NCBI GenBank assembly: GCA_021234155.1
Contig: JAJEKV010000004.1
Span: forward strand, 23,531,122-23,595,121
Direction: 5' to 3'
Source of the DNA: Isoetes taiwanensis
Taxonomy: Eukaryota > Streptophyta > Lycopodiopsida > Isoetales > Isoetaceae
Length of the DNA stretch: 64,000 bases
The notes below the pieces were generated by a model. It did no database searches. It was not told the DNA's origin and worked only from the letters and a program-made list of their open reading frames with translations. Numbering within the stretch: position 1 is the stretch's first letter; the number at the start of each line of letters is the position of its first letter. Position numbers and translations under genes: made by a program. Positions 29,883 through 40,731 of this stretch are shown here, piece by piece.

Positions 29883-30926
29883 AAGAATGCGACTGTGTAG
29901 GGCTCCAATAGAGAAACATGAAATACTGGATGAAGCTCGAGCCGGAATGCCACATTGCTGATCTGAGCCGTGATCCGGTAAGGACCAAGGCGACAATAGT
30001 CAAGCTTATTGCAGGGACGTGAGGCAGGGAGGTCCCTACGAAGAAGCCAGACAAGGTCACCAACGTGAAATTTAGGAGCTTCCTGCCGATACAAATCAGC
30101 ATAATGCCAATAGTGTTCCTGTGCTCGATGAAGATGATGTTGAAGATCCGATTGAAGAGCCTGGAGTTTCCTCAAGTCGAGACTCAGCACTAGGATTGAC
30201 CGAGTCACCGCCAGCGACGCTAAGGGACCAATGAGGATGCTGACCAGAGTTTAGAATGAACGGAGTTGGGCCAGTGGAAGCATGTACTGAGTTATTATAG
30301 ACAAACTCAGCTAGTGGAAGATAATCGACCCAATCATCTTGCTGATAACTGATAAAGCACCTTAATATTGCTCCAGAGTCTGATTAGTGCACTCTGCCTG
30401 CCCATTACTTTCTGAATGATGACCAGATGTCAGTGAGCGGTCGATATGCAATAACTTAAAGCTGCTTCCAAAAACCTGCGACGAACTGTGGTCCACGATC
30501 GCTAACGATAGTATCGGGCAAGCCGTGAAGTCTGACTATTTTACGAAGGAGAAGATCCGATGTCCCCTCACTGGTGATGGTGATGTTGCAGGGAATAAAA
30601 TGAGCCATCTTAGAGAAACGATCAACAATAACCATGATGGCATCATAACCCCGAGAGACTGGCAACTCTGGAATAAAGTCTATAGAAATGCTCTTCCAAG
30701 GTCCATCTGGTACTGGCAGTGGCTGAAGAAGGCCATGAGGAAGATGCCTTGGAACCTTATCCGATGGAATAAACATGTCAAGAAATGTTGAAGGAGTCTG
30801 AGAAAAGGCAGCCAGCCGACGAGAGACTCCTATTACTTGGACTGGTCCCTGAAGTTTTCCGACTGGTTTAGACGCTTCACAGGGCATCCACGAGCAATAT
30901 GGCCAGCTCATCCACAGTAGAGGCAA
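29883..30926 (-). pseudogene. chromovirus 1 integrase fused to gag/protease start (internal deletion)
   Basis: Minus ORF 30926-30456 reads [20 protein letters not shown].. [11 protein letters not shown] (start of protease) and then directly VPRHLPHGLLQPLPVPDGPW, SISIDFIPELP, MVIVDRFSKMAHFIP, DTIVSDRGPQFVAGFW (integrase core). Protease, RT and RNase H are therefore deleted, with the frame kept. The first two catalytic Asp residues are present. The C-terminal piece continues at 30208-29883 (FHVGDLVWLLRRDLPASRP, HPVFHVSLLEPY) after shifts. At 29878 it is cut by chromovirus 2. The break sits at a GATAAGGT/AAGGT-like microhomology. Confidence 0.88.
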
Positions 30927-31759
30927 AGATTAGCCTCTCTCCGACGATGCTTCTCGGCGGCAGATAAAGGTCCTCGAACTGCCCGATCAGTCTGCATAGG
31001 CTCAGGTCCGGACCTGCTGGATTCTACAGATGAAACCGGAGAGGACGTAGCTACATGCGTTTGTGTGATTGGGAAGACCTGACTACGTCTCTCTTGCCTA
31101 CGTTCGAAGAGTCGATTATCACATCGAACTGCAAATCTGATGGCTTCTTCCAGAGTCCGAGGATCCTCCATAGACAACAACATATCTTTGACATCCTCAC
31201 GTAACCCTCTTCAAAAACAATCTCGAAGTGCAACATCATCCCAGGCAGTATCTACCGCAATTTGACGAAATTCTGATGCATATACTGAAGCTGGGCGAGA
31301 GCCTTGCCTTAGATTGCAAAGTTTTGTGACTGCTGTGCGCTGACGATCGGTGTCTCCAAAGCATGCCTCGAGCTCTGCAGTGAACGCAGCAAAATCTTGC
31401 AACTCTGGGGCTCCTTTCTCCAATAAAGGAGCAAATCAACTTAGAGCTGGCCCTATGAGGAGAGAACCAATCAGCCCAACTTGTTCCTGGGCCGTGGGAT
31501 ATCTATGAGGGTGAAGCTAGATCACAAGCCTAATCTGATTCAAAAAACCACGGAGCTTGGACCGAGTGCCGTCAAACTTCTCTGGCAGGCTGATCTTAGG
31601 CTCTGATAGCCTCAATCCAGAACTAGAAGCAGATTTATGTGAAGCAACACGTTCATTAAGCTCTTTATTGTCCAACTCCAACTGCTGGTATACTTGAACA
31701 AGCCGCTGGACCTACTGTAATAATGTCGAAATCTCCTCCATAGATATAAAATCACCAAA
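30890..31759 (-). pseudogene. chromovirus 1 gag
   Basis: Gag of the same family in at least three broken pieces: N-terminus near 31745 with several stops, 31423-31211 (APELQDFAAFTAELEACFGD, YASEFRQIAVDTAWDD), and 31183-30908 (MEDPRTLEEAIRFAVRC, CLYCG). A TGA falls inside the zinc knuckle, so AGHIARGCPVKR follows after the stop. Confidence 0.88.
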
Positions 31760-31825
31760 TATGAGCAAAAACAAAATGCTTAGGATCAGAGCAGGTAAGA
31801 ACCGGTAAGGGATTCCAGTTCAAAC

Positions 31826-32333
31826 TGTCATGAACCTACGCGAGAACAAGGAAAATACGCAAAAAATACGCAAAAAATATGCCAAGATTGGCAAAGAATC
31901 TGATATATGAACAGGAATCAAGAGTACAATGGCCCAAAGGCAAGCAGGAACACGGGGCAAATTCCTAGAAGTCTCAAGACTGGCATTGAACCGGAATGGT
32001 TCGACAAGAAAGTGGTGCCTCCTTATATATCTAGGCCAACGGTCAGGATCGTGCCACTCCAATGGATGAGATCGCGCCAAGTGTTGCACATGCATTTGGG
32101 TTCTAGAATATTCTAGAACCTCCTAGAGATAGTCCCACATATGAGAAAGACGTAAAGGAATGTCTTCAATAAATATTGATAGTGCATTTGCCAAGGGTGT
32201 GTGACTCGCAACTGGAAGGTTGCGAGTTCAAATCTTGTCTTATGCAACTACCCTTTTGCATCCATGTGACGACCATCTTTTGTACATACGAGTATAATGT
32301 TCGTATGATACGAATATCCGTATGGTCATCACA
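31826..32333 (-). repeat. 5' LTR of chromovirus 1
   Basis: 508 bp, TGTCATGAACCTACGCG to GGTCATCACA, followed by the CCCG duplication and the second half of DUF538. The tRNA-like block is visible on the plus strand near 32190-32245. Confidence 0.88.
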
Positions 32334-32337
32334 CCCG

Positions 32338-32515
32338 GGCATCCAAAGGTAAACTATCAGATGTACGAGGGGTTAAGGCCAAAGAAATGTTTATGTGGAT
32401 GGATGTTCACGAGATTTTTTTTGATGCAGCTCCGAATAATACCGTCATTCATTTCAAAGCTTTGGCGGGAATAATCAAGACCTACCCTGTTGAAGCCTTT
32501 GCTGCTGGCGAATAA
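32338..32515 (+). pseudogene. DUF538 family protein, 3' half (copy a)
   Basis: Reads GVKAKEMFMWMDVHEIFF, NNTVIHFKALAGIIKTYPVEAF and a TAA at 32513-32515, matching the C-terminal DUF538 pattern (VKAKELLLWVxVxEI..ITFKTPAGLxRTFPVSAFE). It is the continuation of 7975-8183: codon CGG is split as CG (8182-8183) plus G (32338). It is immediately downstream of the chromovirus 1 5' LTR and its target duplication. Two more copies follow at 33167 and 40481. Confidence 0.85.
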
Positions 32516-32623
32516 ATTTTTTCCTGTTATATGCTGCTCTGTTAATCAGCTTTCTGCCTCTGCACCCCTATCAATATAGATAAGGTTTTCTTCTCTGCCT
32601 TTTGGTCTTATGTTCCCATCTCA

Positions 32624-32656
32624 TGTGCAACTATCCTTTTGCATCCGTGTGACGAC
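32624..32656 (-). repeat. chromovirus LTR tail, left part (split by TRIM)
   Basis: TGTGCAACTATCC to TGTGACGAC matches the right-hand end of the chromovirus LTR. The remainder is at 33102-33166. It is joined to DUF538 3' flank at a TGTG microhomology. Confidence 0.8.
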
Positions 32657-33106
32657 TGTGACGATTAACTATCAGGTCTGGAGCGTGTGATTTGATTCCG
32701 TCCAAATCATCGTGGCCTTTTCGGTTAGGCTGCACGGCTACCACTCCAGAGGTAGTGGGTTCGAGTCCCGTCTAGACCCTTAAATGTGACAGTATGATTT
32801 GGACAACTCATGCCCTAGTGGTGTGGGCAACCCGTAATAGGGTTGGGGGTCCAGATGGTGGTCGTCACACTCCTCGGTGTTCAGTCCCTTGCAGATCGAG
32901 TTCGGTCCGCCCCCAATTCCCCCGGTTGCAAGCCTTCAAGGAGGGGGGGCCTTGAGGGGAGGCTAATGTGACGATTAACTATCAGGTCTGGAGCGTGTGA
33001 TTTGGTTCCGTCCAAATCATCGTGGCCTTTTCGGTTAGGCTGTACGGCTACCACTCCAGAGGTAGTGGGTTCGAGTCCCGTCTAGACCCTTAAATGTGAC
33101 AACGAC
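32652..33106 (+). mobile_element. TRIM-like element with tRNA-like terminal repeats, TSD ACGAC
   Basis: Element 32657-33101 (445 bp) is flanked by ACGAC at 32652-32656 and 33102-33106. It has two 135-bp direct terminal repeats (32657-32791 and 32967-33101), each TGTGACGATTAAC..AAATGTGACA. The 175-bp interior ends in a purine-rich GGAGG(G)n..GAGGGGAGGCTAA, PPT-like. No coding capacity. The left repeat is not followed by a TGG-type primer site. Each repeat carries GGTCTGG..CTAGACC, able to form a 7-bp acceptor-like stem, and GGGTTCGAGTCCC, a good Pol III B box. Confidence 0.78.
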
Positions 33107-33166
33107 CATCTTTTGTACATACGAGTATAATGTTCGTATGATACGAATATCCGTATGGTCGTCACA

Positions 33167-33348
33167 CCCGGGCGTCCAAAGGTAAACTATCAGATGTACG
33201 AGGGGCTAAGGCCAAAGAAATGTTTATGTGGATGGATGTTCACGAGATTTTTTTAGATGCAGCTCCTAATAATACCGTCATTCATTTCAAAGCTTTGGCG
33301 GGAATAATCAAGACCTACCCTGTTGAAGCCTTTACTGCTGGCGAATAA
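33167..33348 (+). pseudogene. DUF538 3' half, copy b
   Basis: Duplicate of 32334-32515 after the LTR tail. It is open from CGG to TAA 33346-33348 (KAKEMFMWMDVHEIFL.. YPVEAFTAGE). It has no start and no 5' half, so it is a duplicated gene end. Confidence 0.83.
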
Positions 33349-35079
33349 ATTTTTTCCTGTTATATGCTGCTCTGTTAATCAGCTTTCTGCCTCTGCACCC
33401 CTGTCAATATAGATAAGGTTTTCTTCTCTGCCTTTTAGTCTTATGTTCCCATCTCATGTGTCTGTGTAGAATGTACATCTATACACTTCTGTTCTGATGT
33501 TCAGAATTGAAGCTTAGGCGTTGGAGTTTCCTGGTCTTTCCTTTAGTTCTGATAGGTATCTTGCTGTTATGAGCTAGGCTTTGTGAATTTTTGTTATGCC
33601 AATATAAAAGCAGAGTCAAAAGCAGGAAAAACATTCTGTCTGAAAGTATTCCAAAATCCATGAGAAGCATGGGCAGTGATTCTTAATCTATTGCATATGG
33701 ATTCCATAGAGGACGTTCTTCGTGCTACCATATGGATTCCATCGTGCAAGGAGGCAAAGATAACCAGATCTAATGGAGATCACAACATAGGTTGTAGTGC
33801 AAGGAGGCAAAGATAACCAAATCTGGTTAAATTCTTGCAGATTTTCCAATTTTGGCAGTCTTGGGATGCTATAGTTTTGCTACGATGGATGTTCACGGTG
33901 AGGAAACCTCAGCTGTTCTATTGTGATAACAGTTTCCCTCAAGGAGTATACATTACTATTAATTTTTATGTATCAACCTGCCCTTGCATTGCATGCACTC
34001 ATACCTTCAATAGGTCTGTGCTCTATAAAAATTGTTACTGTTTCTGTAGGTTTTATCAGATCTTGAATGCATCATTTCCTATGCTTTTAGATAACAGGGA
34101 GGCATTCAAAGTCTCGCGCATTTGTATGTATTCAAACATAAATTTGGGCAGCTATGCAAACAACATGACTTGCACTGAAATGCTCAGAAATTACAAGTTG
34201 ATCACATATTCAGCCCTGGTGCTCATGCATAGACTAATTATAACGTGATCATGGTCCAGGGTCTTTCAGAGAGTGTGCTTTACAAATTAATTTTTTATTA
34301 GGCATTTGAGACAGTACTTACTCAAGTCTTTGTAGATCCAATCACAAGTGTCAGATCATAGTCTTTTACTGTGGAACAACTGACTTCTCGCTTCGTAATG
34401 TTATTTGCACAAGAATAATCTGGTTGTGAGAGAGCACCTGCACAATTGAACTCTACTTCAGACTGACACCTAATAGAGCAAAGAAGGATGCCTACAAAGT
34501 CTGTAAGGATTCGCATGGCAGAATGTAGTAAGGATCACGTCTTTAAGAATGCGCATGGCAAAATCTAGGGAAAATACCAGCTCCACAGAAAATTTATTTC
34601 TATAGTATTGTCGCTAGGAAATCAACTGTAACCTCGAGCTTTTAACAGTTTTAGAATTTTCAGAGGTGAGAATCTTACATCGCAATCTGTCCGAAATAGA
34701 GATTTAAAAATAATGGTATCTACAGTTTAACCTAATGGTGTCTTATGGGAATTGAGGATGTAGGATTCGGTTAAGGCTTAAGCACTAAGGTCTACCTAGG
34801 CAGATCTAACAATATGGTAAACATAAGTTGTATTTTGAGTGACTAATGTTTCTTTGTCAATGTAAAGAATGTAAATTTAAGATCTACATCGTGGAAAAGT
34901 CGCTCGCATACCAAGTGGTGTATGCTTAAAGCTCTATTTGCTGAGCCAGTATGGCTTATGTTTTGCAATAGCTGGAAGATTGGATTGCTACAGTTTGCTT
35001 ATGGGTCTATTTCATAGAGCATCTTGCCCATTTGCAAATTTGTTTCAAAGCAGATGCCTACACATGCTATTTCAAGTTG
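33349..35079. other. DUF538 3' flank and non-coding sequence
   Basis: No gene recognised. GCAAGGAGGCAAAGATAACC occurs twice at about 33750 and 33800. Short open frames here have no domain. The segment is repeated at 40669-42398. Confidence 0.5.
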
Positions 35080-35301
35080 CAATTGAAATAGTTTAGACTA
35101 GTGGGAAAGCATCATGCCAGGACGTCCTGAAAATTTTGAGACACTTGGTATTCGTTTTTGGTTTTTCAAATGTGCAATGTCTCATGTTCTCTCTTTGATT
35201 TTATTGCAGGTCCTCTTGGCCAAGGTATTGCATATGTTGTTGGAGGAACATCTTGCAGCACGAAATAACAAGCCTAATGCGACTATGGTTGATCATTACA
35301 C
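35080..35301 (+). pseudogene. transketolase gene fragment, copy 1
   Basis: Q-LK-FR..W.S..PGRPENFETLG (35080-35147, with a stop and a shift) matches the plant transketolase stretch [22 protein letters not shown]. After a 62-bp intron-like segment ending TTTTATTGCAG, 35210-35301 reads GPLGQGIA, then in another frame LEEHLAARNNKPNATMVDHYT, matching [27 protein letters not shown]..DHYTY. This part of transketolase (Calvin cycle and pentose phosphate pathway) lies in the thiamine diphosphate-binding domain. The fragment ends at a potential donor GTAAAC. VEVTT and several other residues are missing, so it is a relic, not a working exon pair. No other transketolase exon was found nearby. Confidence 0.75.
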
Positions 35302-35639
35302 GTAAACACCTGGCTATATGCACTAATGATATTCAATTGATATTCTCATTTTTCTTGAATAACAACACTTAGTTGGTGTTGATTTTGGAAACGTCATCAG
35401 TATTTCTTAGTCGTGTGTTTGAAATGTGAGTAGATGTTAATTGCTATGTTGTGTATCCTTTCTCTCCAATGTAACACTAATAGTTCCATGTTTAAAGAAA
35501 TTTAACGTAAACCAACCTTTAAACCTAAAAATTTAAATAACTCATTCCGAGTATTGTTCAAGTAAACAATCACATGGAATAATCACAAAAGATGAACAAT
35601 CACATGTAAAGCCCACCAATGGTCGGCAATTTACTAGTC
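35302..35639. other. non-coding sequence containing the empty Helitron site
   Basis: No gene. The sequence ATTGATATTCTCAT near 35336 is the uninterrupted version of the site where the second copy carries the Helitron (42661/44575). Confidence 0.7.
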
Positions 35640-37262
35640 TATCTATAAGCACACTCTCTTCATACAAGTCCCCCAAAAAAAAAAAAAAAAAAAAAAAACC
35701 ATCTATCTGCCTACCTATCTACCTACCTTATAAGCACTGTGGCTTTCCTTATGGACCATTTTACTTGAAGCAAGCATGGACCAACATTATCTGAAAATGC
35801 TACCCCCTCTTCCATAGAAATAATATAATCTTTGTGCTCTTCATAGCAGTTGGAGTTGTCATGTTTGTCTGCAGACTTGTATTTGTGCGCCAAAAGTTCC
35901 AAGTTTGTATTGGCATTGTTATCACCATACCCATACTAACCTCTTCATCATCAATAGGTTCATTGGCTTTATTTCTCGGAATTCTTCCAAATCTTTAACA
36001 GTGCTCTGCAGATCTTGCTCATTGCTACCAATAACTCCCAACTTTAGACTAGTTACAACTTATAATATCTCGATTATTAAGTCTATCTTGGGTGCCCTAT
36101 ATTGTGGAGGACTGTAAATCTTTCTAGAAACTATGGTTGAATTTGAGTTTGATAGTTCTACAAGGGACACAAAGCATGATCTTAGAAGTTTATTGGTACC
36201 ATGTATCTTACTGATGGCAAAGGAGTCGCAAACCAACATCATTGTGTACTAGAAAATCGTAGAGTAAGCTTTCACCCCCTTTTGCCTTTTTGATCCAAAA
36301 TGGCAATTTCCAACTCGCTGCAACTTATTGCACCACAAAAAAGTAAGTATAATTAAACGGTGAAAAACAAGAACAAAGGCTTTCCTTAAGATGAGGCTGA
36401 ATGTAAATACCCGGGCATCTAGCTCCAGAAGGGTCTTCATTGAATGCCAAGAGACTGAAGTGATGTTAGCCTGTTGTAGAAATGTTGATGCTCCTTATAA
36501 TCGAAAGATCTGTAAGCTCACTGCTGGGGAGCCTTACTAGCTTTATAATGTCAGATCTTTAGGAGACCAATCTGACTTAGGAGCAATTGCAACTTGTTAA
36601 ATCAGACTCCTCAAGACACCTCAGAGTTAGACACCCAATTTCAAGTGGTGGAGATCTGTTGAACATTATGCAATGAACATCAAGTTGAATGGGCCATATA
36701 AGCACTAATAAATATGTATCATTACCATCTCAAGCACAATCTTGCAACAAATCTTATACTTCAGTCAACGCAAGCCTGCTAACCAGATCAATCATCAATG
36801 ATTATAAATATTTCACTAAATGGAAAAAAAGGAATGGCCGAGGTTGAAAATAGCAAGGTCAATTGTCTAATTTCCTGAACTTTCCCAACCCTTGACCAAT
36901 GTATATCAGAAGATTAACCCAAGATATCGAGGGGGAATTGAAGGTATGACCAAAGAGCATACTTGGCAAACATAGGGTTGATAGCTTCTTTTCTAGGGAT
37001 TTTTGAATTTTCTAAGGGTACATGCATAAATTAACATATCTAATACTCAGAATTTAATTTATGCGTGACACAGGCTAGAATTGCATCAAACCTTATATAA
37101 GGCTGCCAAAAATACAAATCAAATCTATTCACAGGCATATAGAAATATTGTTGAGCAACCTTTTGTAAAGAACATGCGTAGTATGATCTCAAAGCACAAA
37201 AAGTGTATACGTCAACATACTGGGGAAGTGTACCAATTAAGAATGTAGCATGCGGGAGGCAT
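35640..37262 (+). repeat. dispersed repeat D, copy 1
   Basis: Direct counterpart of 44885-46500 and inverted counterpart of 3972-5645. A poly(A) run of about 26 followed by CTAT/CTAC tetranucleotides lies at 35673-35728. No domain is recognised on either strand. Confidence 0.85.
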
Positions 37263-39803
37263 GAAAACAAAAATGACGTTACAAATATATGGTTAGATTT
37301 AAGATTTTGTATGTACTTTATTGGGGAGAAAAGAAACCGAATACATGTGCCTATGAGCAAAAAGGGTGTATAAAAAATAGCAATGGACGTGGCTTGACCC
37401 AATATTGGGAAATTTTAATTATTTTGAAGATGCTCCATTATCCTCTCCTAATCTTATTAGCTTTGATTCAGAGGTGAACATCCCATTCACACTCGCTAAA
37501 CTTTAGACTACATTTGGGTCATATGTTGGATGTAAAATTTTGAAAGTTTGGATGTTTTCTTCTTTTCTTCTTCTGTGTGGTCAAGAACACTTTGTACTTT
37601 GCTAATTTTAGACATTTGGCCAAATTTTTGGATAACGCGGGCTTCTATCAGAATAAAGTTAGATCTTGATTTGTTTCCCTCCGTATATGCAACTTCATGG
37701 TTTGGAGTGGAGTTCCAACTTTATTGCTGCAAGTTGTCAGTAGTGTTGCTCAGCTAAACAGAGAATATGATAATACCAAACTGTGGAAATCTTACTACTA
37801 GCATTCAACTCAGTTTACTATGGTAGACAAGGAATAGGCAATTTGATATGATGAGTATAGAATGAAATGCAAACGACTCCAGCCCACGAAAACATCAATG
37901 GTGCAAAATAGACCAATGGCTAGTGCCACAGAAAAGAGAAATATGCAAAACCATAGAAGTTATAAAAGTTCCCGCTATGGACTACCGGAATGAATGCTCT
38001 GTTTCTGCTAAGTTAATCCCTCCACCAGGGCCACCGGTCGGCTTCAGCAGATGCTTCACCTGCACTACCAGATTGGCTTCCGGAACACAAATCAGGACTA
38101 GAAATCAGGGCTCAAATCAGCCCTAACAGAATACGCTGAGAAGCACAGCTCCAAGTTCTTGAACTGCGTAAATTAATCTTCCTGCCATAATCGTAGGCCG
38201 CAATCAATCCTGTTCATAGGAATCGGATGTGGGAGATAAAAACCCTGCAAATCGCCTCAAGAAGCCGAAGGAAGAAAGAGAGGATTAGGCCACATCCAAG
38301 AACCGGCTATGGCAGCATCCAAATGTGCTATTGTCTACGCCGAAACCACTGCCTCGAAGCCAGCCTCGCTGGGCGCGCTTAGCTCCTGTTCATCCCTCTT
38401 CACACAATAGAACAGAAGCACAGGGCCGCCGGAGTTCTGCAAATAGACAGGAGCGTGCATTCTTATCTACGCCCTAAAAAAATGGCGCCTGAAATTGCAA
38501 CTAGAAACATGACCACTAATGTTCCGCACAGAACATCTAAATGGCAAGAAGCTCCTCAAAGCCCCTAAAATATACGGTTTCCCATACTATACACAGGCAA
38601 AATCTTACTCCACACCATTGCATTCCAAATACGAAACAAAAAACGGGGAAGTTTATTTATTTATATGTTTTTTCCAAGTATTATGGGTTTTCTATTGAAC
38701 TTGATTGGGAGCCATTGATTGGCAGCATATTCCTACTATTGTGCCACATCCATGGCTATTAACATTTTGCTAAAAAATCACCATGCCACTCCCTATGGTG
38801 TCAATTGAAAATAGCATCCGCATAATAAAGCATAGCATTAACAATTTCTACAAAACCATGGTGTCTCTGCAAAACCATGGTCTCTCTGCAAAACCAGACT
38901 GATTGTGCTAAATCAAACTCCCTCACAACAGAGATGGCTGTTTTTTACACGGGGCTGGAGGATTGAACCTCAGTGCCATCTCGGCCTACCGAGAACCCTC
39001 CGTCTTACAAGCAACCAGCAGCAAGCATCATTGGTTTACTGTGATGAGGATGCTACCAGAGAAATCGAACACTCGAAATTGTCCTTGCCCTTGGTGGGAT
39101 CAGGGAACCCGAGCTCCGGACTTATCCATGATCGAACACCGACTTCGGGATATATGCCGGAGATGCTTGTATGGCTGCCACCACCACCGCAGAAGCTAGA
39201 AGAAAGGAGAGTCATGCCCAAGAAGAAATTAACAGTGCAGCTGGCTACTATAGGTAGGATCTTGGGCATCAAAAACAAGTAGAGAGAAATCAGCAGAAGA
39301 ATATCACGAGACAATATAATAACTAGAAAAACATAACTAGCAAAAGAAAGGAAACCCCATCGTAAAACATCCGGAAGATCCATTCCAAAGCCGGACTATT
39401 TAATTGCATCCGAATTGAATGTCCACCGCTTTCATAATCCTGCATCGGAACAAAACGTCCACTGGCTTCATCTAAAAAAATAGGAAATCCGCCAAAGAGT
39501 GGAAGAGAAAGGGAAATAAATAGAAGCCCTTACCCAACAACAACCGGCAGCCTGAACACAGACACAAAGAATGAAGCCCAAGCCGCCGGCCATGCTCTCC
39601 CCTGCCCTGCACTCTCCGCAAAATAACGAGCATAAAATAGAAAGGAGCATGTCCTTTTATCCGCACAGCATAAACACTCTTTCTATTCCAAAATGGCAAA
39701 AAATCATAAGAACACATCAAAATAGCACCATGACCACTAAACGCAATTAAGCTGCTCAAACATCGCAAAATATACTCTTTTTCATACAATACGACACCAA
39801 AAT
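37263..39803. other. non-coding remainder of tandem copy 1
   Basis: No recognised gene. A short ATG frame at about 38309-38410 (MAASKCAIVYAETTASK and following, 33 codons) is Ser/Ala-rich and could be a transit-peptide relic, but nothing supports it. The region 38940-39420 differs from its twin mainly at CAG/CTG positions. GGCTGGAGGATT.GAACCT.. near 38955 resembles the T arm of a tRNA on the minus strand. Confidence 0.45.
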
Positions 39804-39963
39804 ATACTCTTTGCTGCTGGCGAATAAATTTTTTCCTGTTATATGCTGCTCTGTTAATCAGCTTTCTGCCTCTGCACCCCTATCAATATAGATAAGGTTT
39901 TCTTCTCTGCCTTTTGGTCTTATGTTCCCATCTCATGTGCAACTATCCTTTTGCATCCGTGTG

Positions 39964-40420
39964 ACGACTGTGACGATTAACTATCAGGTCTGGAGCGTGT
40001 GATTTGGTTCCGTCCAAATCATCGTGGCCTTTTCGGTTAGGCTGCACGGCTACCACTCCAGAGGTAGTGGGTTCGAGTCCCGTCTAGACCCTTAAATATG
40101 ACAGTATGATTTGGACAACTCATGCCCTAGTGGTGTGGGCAACCCGTAATAGGGTTGGGGGTCCAGATGGTGGTCGTCACACTCCTCGGTGTTCAGTCCC
40201 TTGCAGATCGAGTTCGGTCCGCCCCCAATTCCCCCGGTTGCAAGCCTTCAAGGAGGGGGGCCTTGAGGGGAGGCTAATGTGACGATTAACTATCAGGTCT
40301 GAGCGTGTGATTTGGTTTCGTCCAAATCATCGCGGGCCTTTCTTGCTAGGGTTGCATGCGGCTACCACTCCAGAGGTAGTGGGTTCGAGTCCCGTCTAGA
40401 CCCTTAAATGTGACAACGAC
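39964..40420 (+). mobile_element. TRIM-like element, second copy (by segmental duplication)
   Basis: Same element at 39969-40415 with the same ACGAC duplication at 39964-39968 and 40416-40420, so it was copied with the segment, not inserted again. Its right terminal repeat is altered (CGCGGGCCTTTCTTGC in place of CGTGGCCTTTTCGG). Confidence 0.78.
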
Positions 40421-40480
40421 CATCTTTTGTACATACGAGTATAATGTTCGTATGATACGAATATCCGTATGGTCGTCACA

Positions 40481-40731
40481 CCCGGGCGTCCAAAGGTAAA
40501 CTATCAGATGTACGAGGGGCTAAGGCCAAAGAAATGTTTATGTGGATGGATGTTCACGAGATTTTTTTAGATGCAGCTCCTAATAATACCGTCATTCATT
40601 TCAAAGCTTTGGCGGGAATAATCAAGACCTACCCTGTTGAAGCCTTTCTTCGCCGGGCGAATAAATTTTTTTCTGTTATATCTTTGCTGCTCGTTAATCG
40701 GCTTTACGCCTCTGCACCCCTGTCAATATAG
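40481..40731 (+). pseudogene. DUF538 3' half, copy c
   Basis: Same exon end as copies a and b (KEMFMWMDVHEIFLD.. YPVEAF). The local change CTTCGCCGGGCG for ACTGCTGGCG replaces the normal ending with a read-through tail to 40731. The change lies in a CWG-type difference patch and may be a consensus error. Confidence 0.8.

Larger units (their letters stand above)
8180..32337 (-). mobile_element. chromovirus 1 (Ty3/gypsy), outermost nested element, TSD CCCG
   Basis: LTRs at 8184-8705 and 31826-32333 are flanked by CCCG (8180-8183 and 32334-32337). Read on the minus strand, the LTR starts TGTGATGACCATACGG and ends GGTTCATGACA. The internal parts are gag (31759 down to about 30930), an integrase fragment (about 30790-29883), and the chromodomain/polypurine end (8956-8706). 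Chromovirus 2 is inserted between the last two. The 4-bp duplication, the matching LTR ends and the restored DUF538 frame together support this pairing. Confidence 0.85.
32498..39803. repeat. 7.3-kb tandem duplication, copy 1
   Basis: TTTGCTGCTGGCG (32498) through ACACCAAAAT (39803) recurs at 39810-49250, joined by the 6-bp filler ATACTC. All major features (TRIM, DUF538 end, transketolase fragment, repeat D) occur in the same order in both copies. Confidence 0.92.

Noticed and set aside
32680-32790. Functional tRNA gene
   Set aside because: B box and acceptor-like pairing are present, but the region is about 104 nt with an extra hairpin, lies in both terminal repeats of a transposon, and has no convincing anticodon arm.
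38905-39282. 125-codon plus-strand ORF and overlapping minus-strand ORF
   Set aside because: Not conserved in the duplicate copy, where it is shorter and shifted; no domain; lies in a CAG/CTG difference patch.
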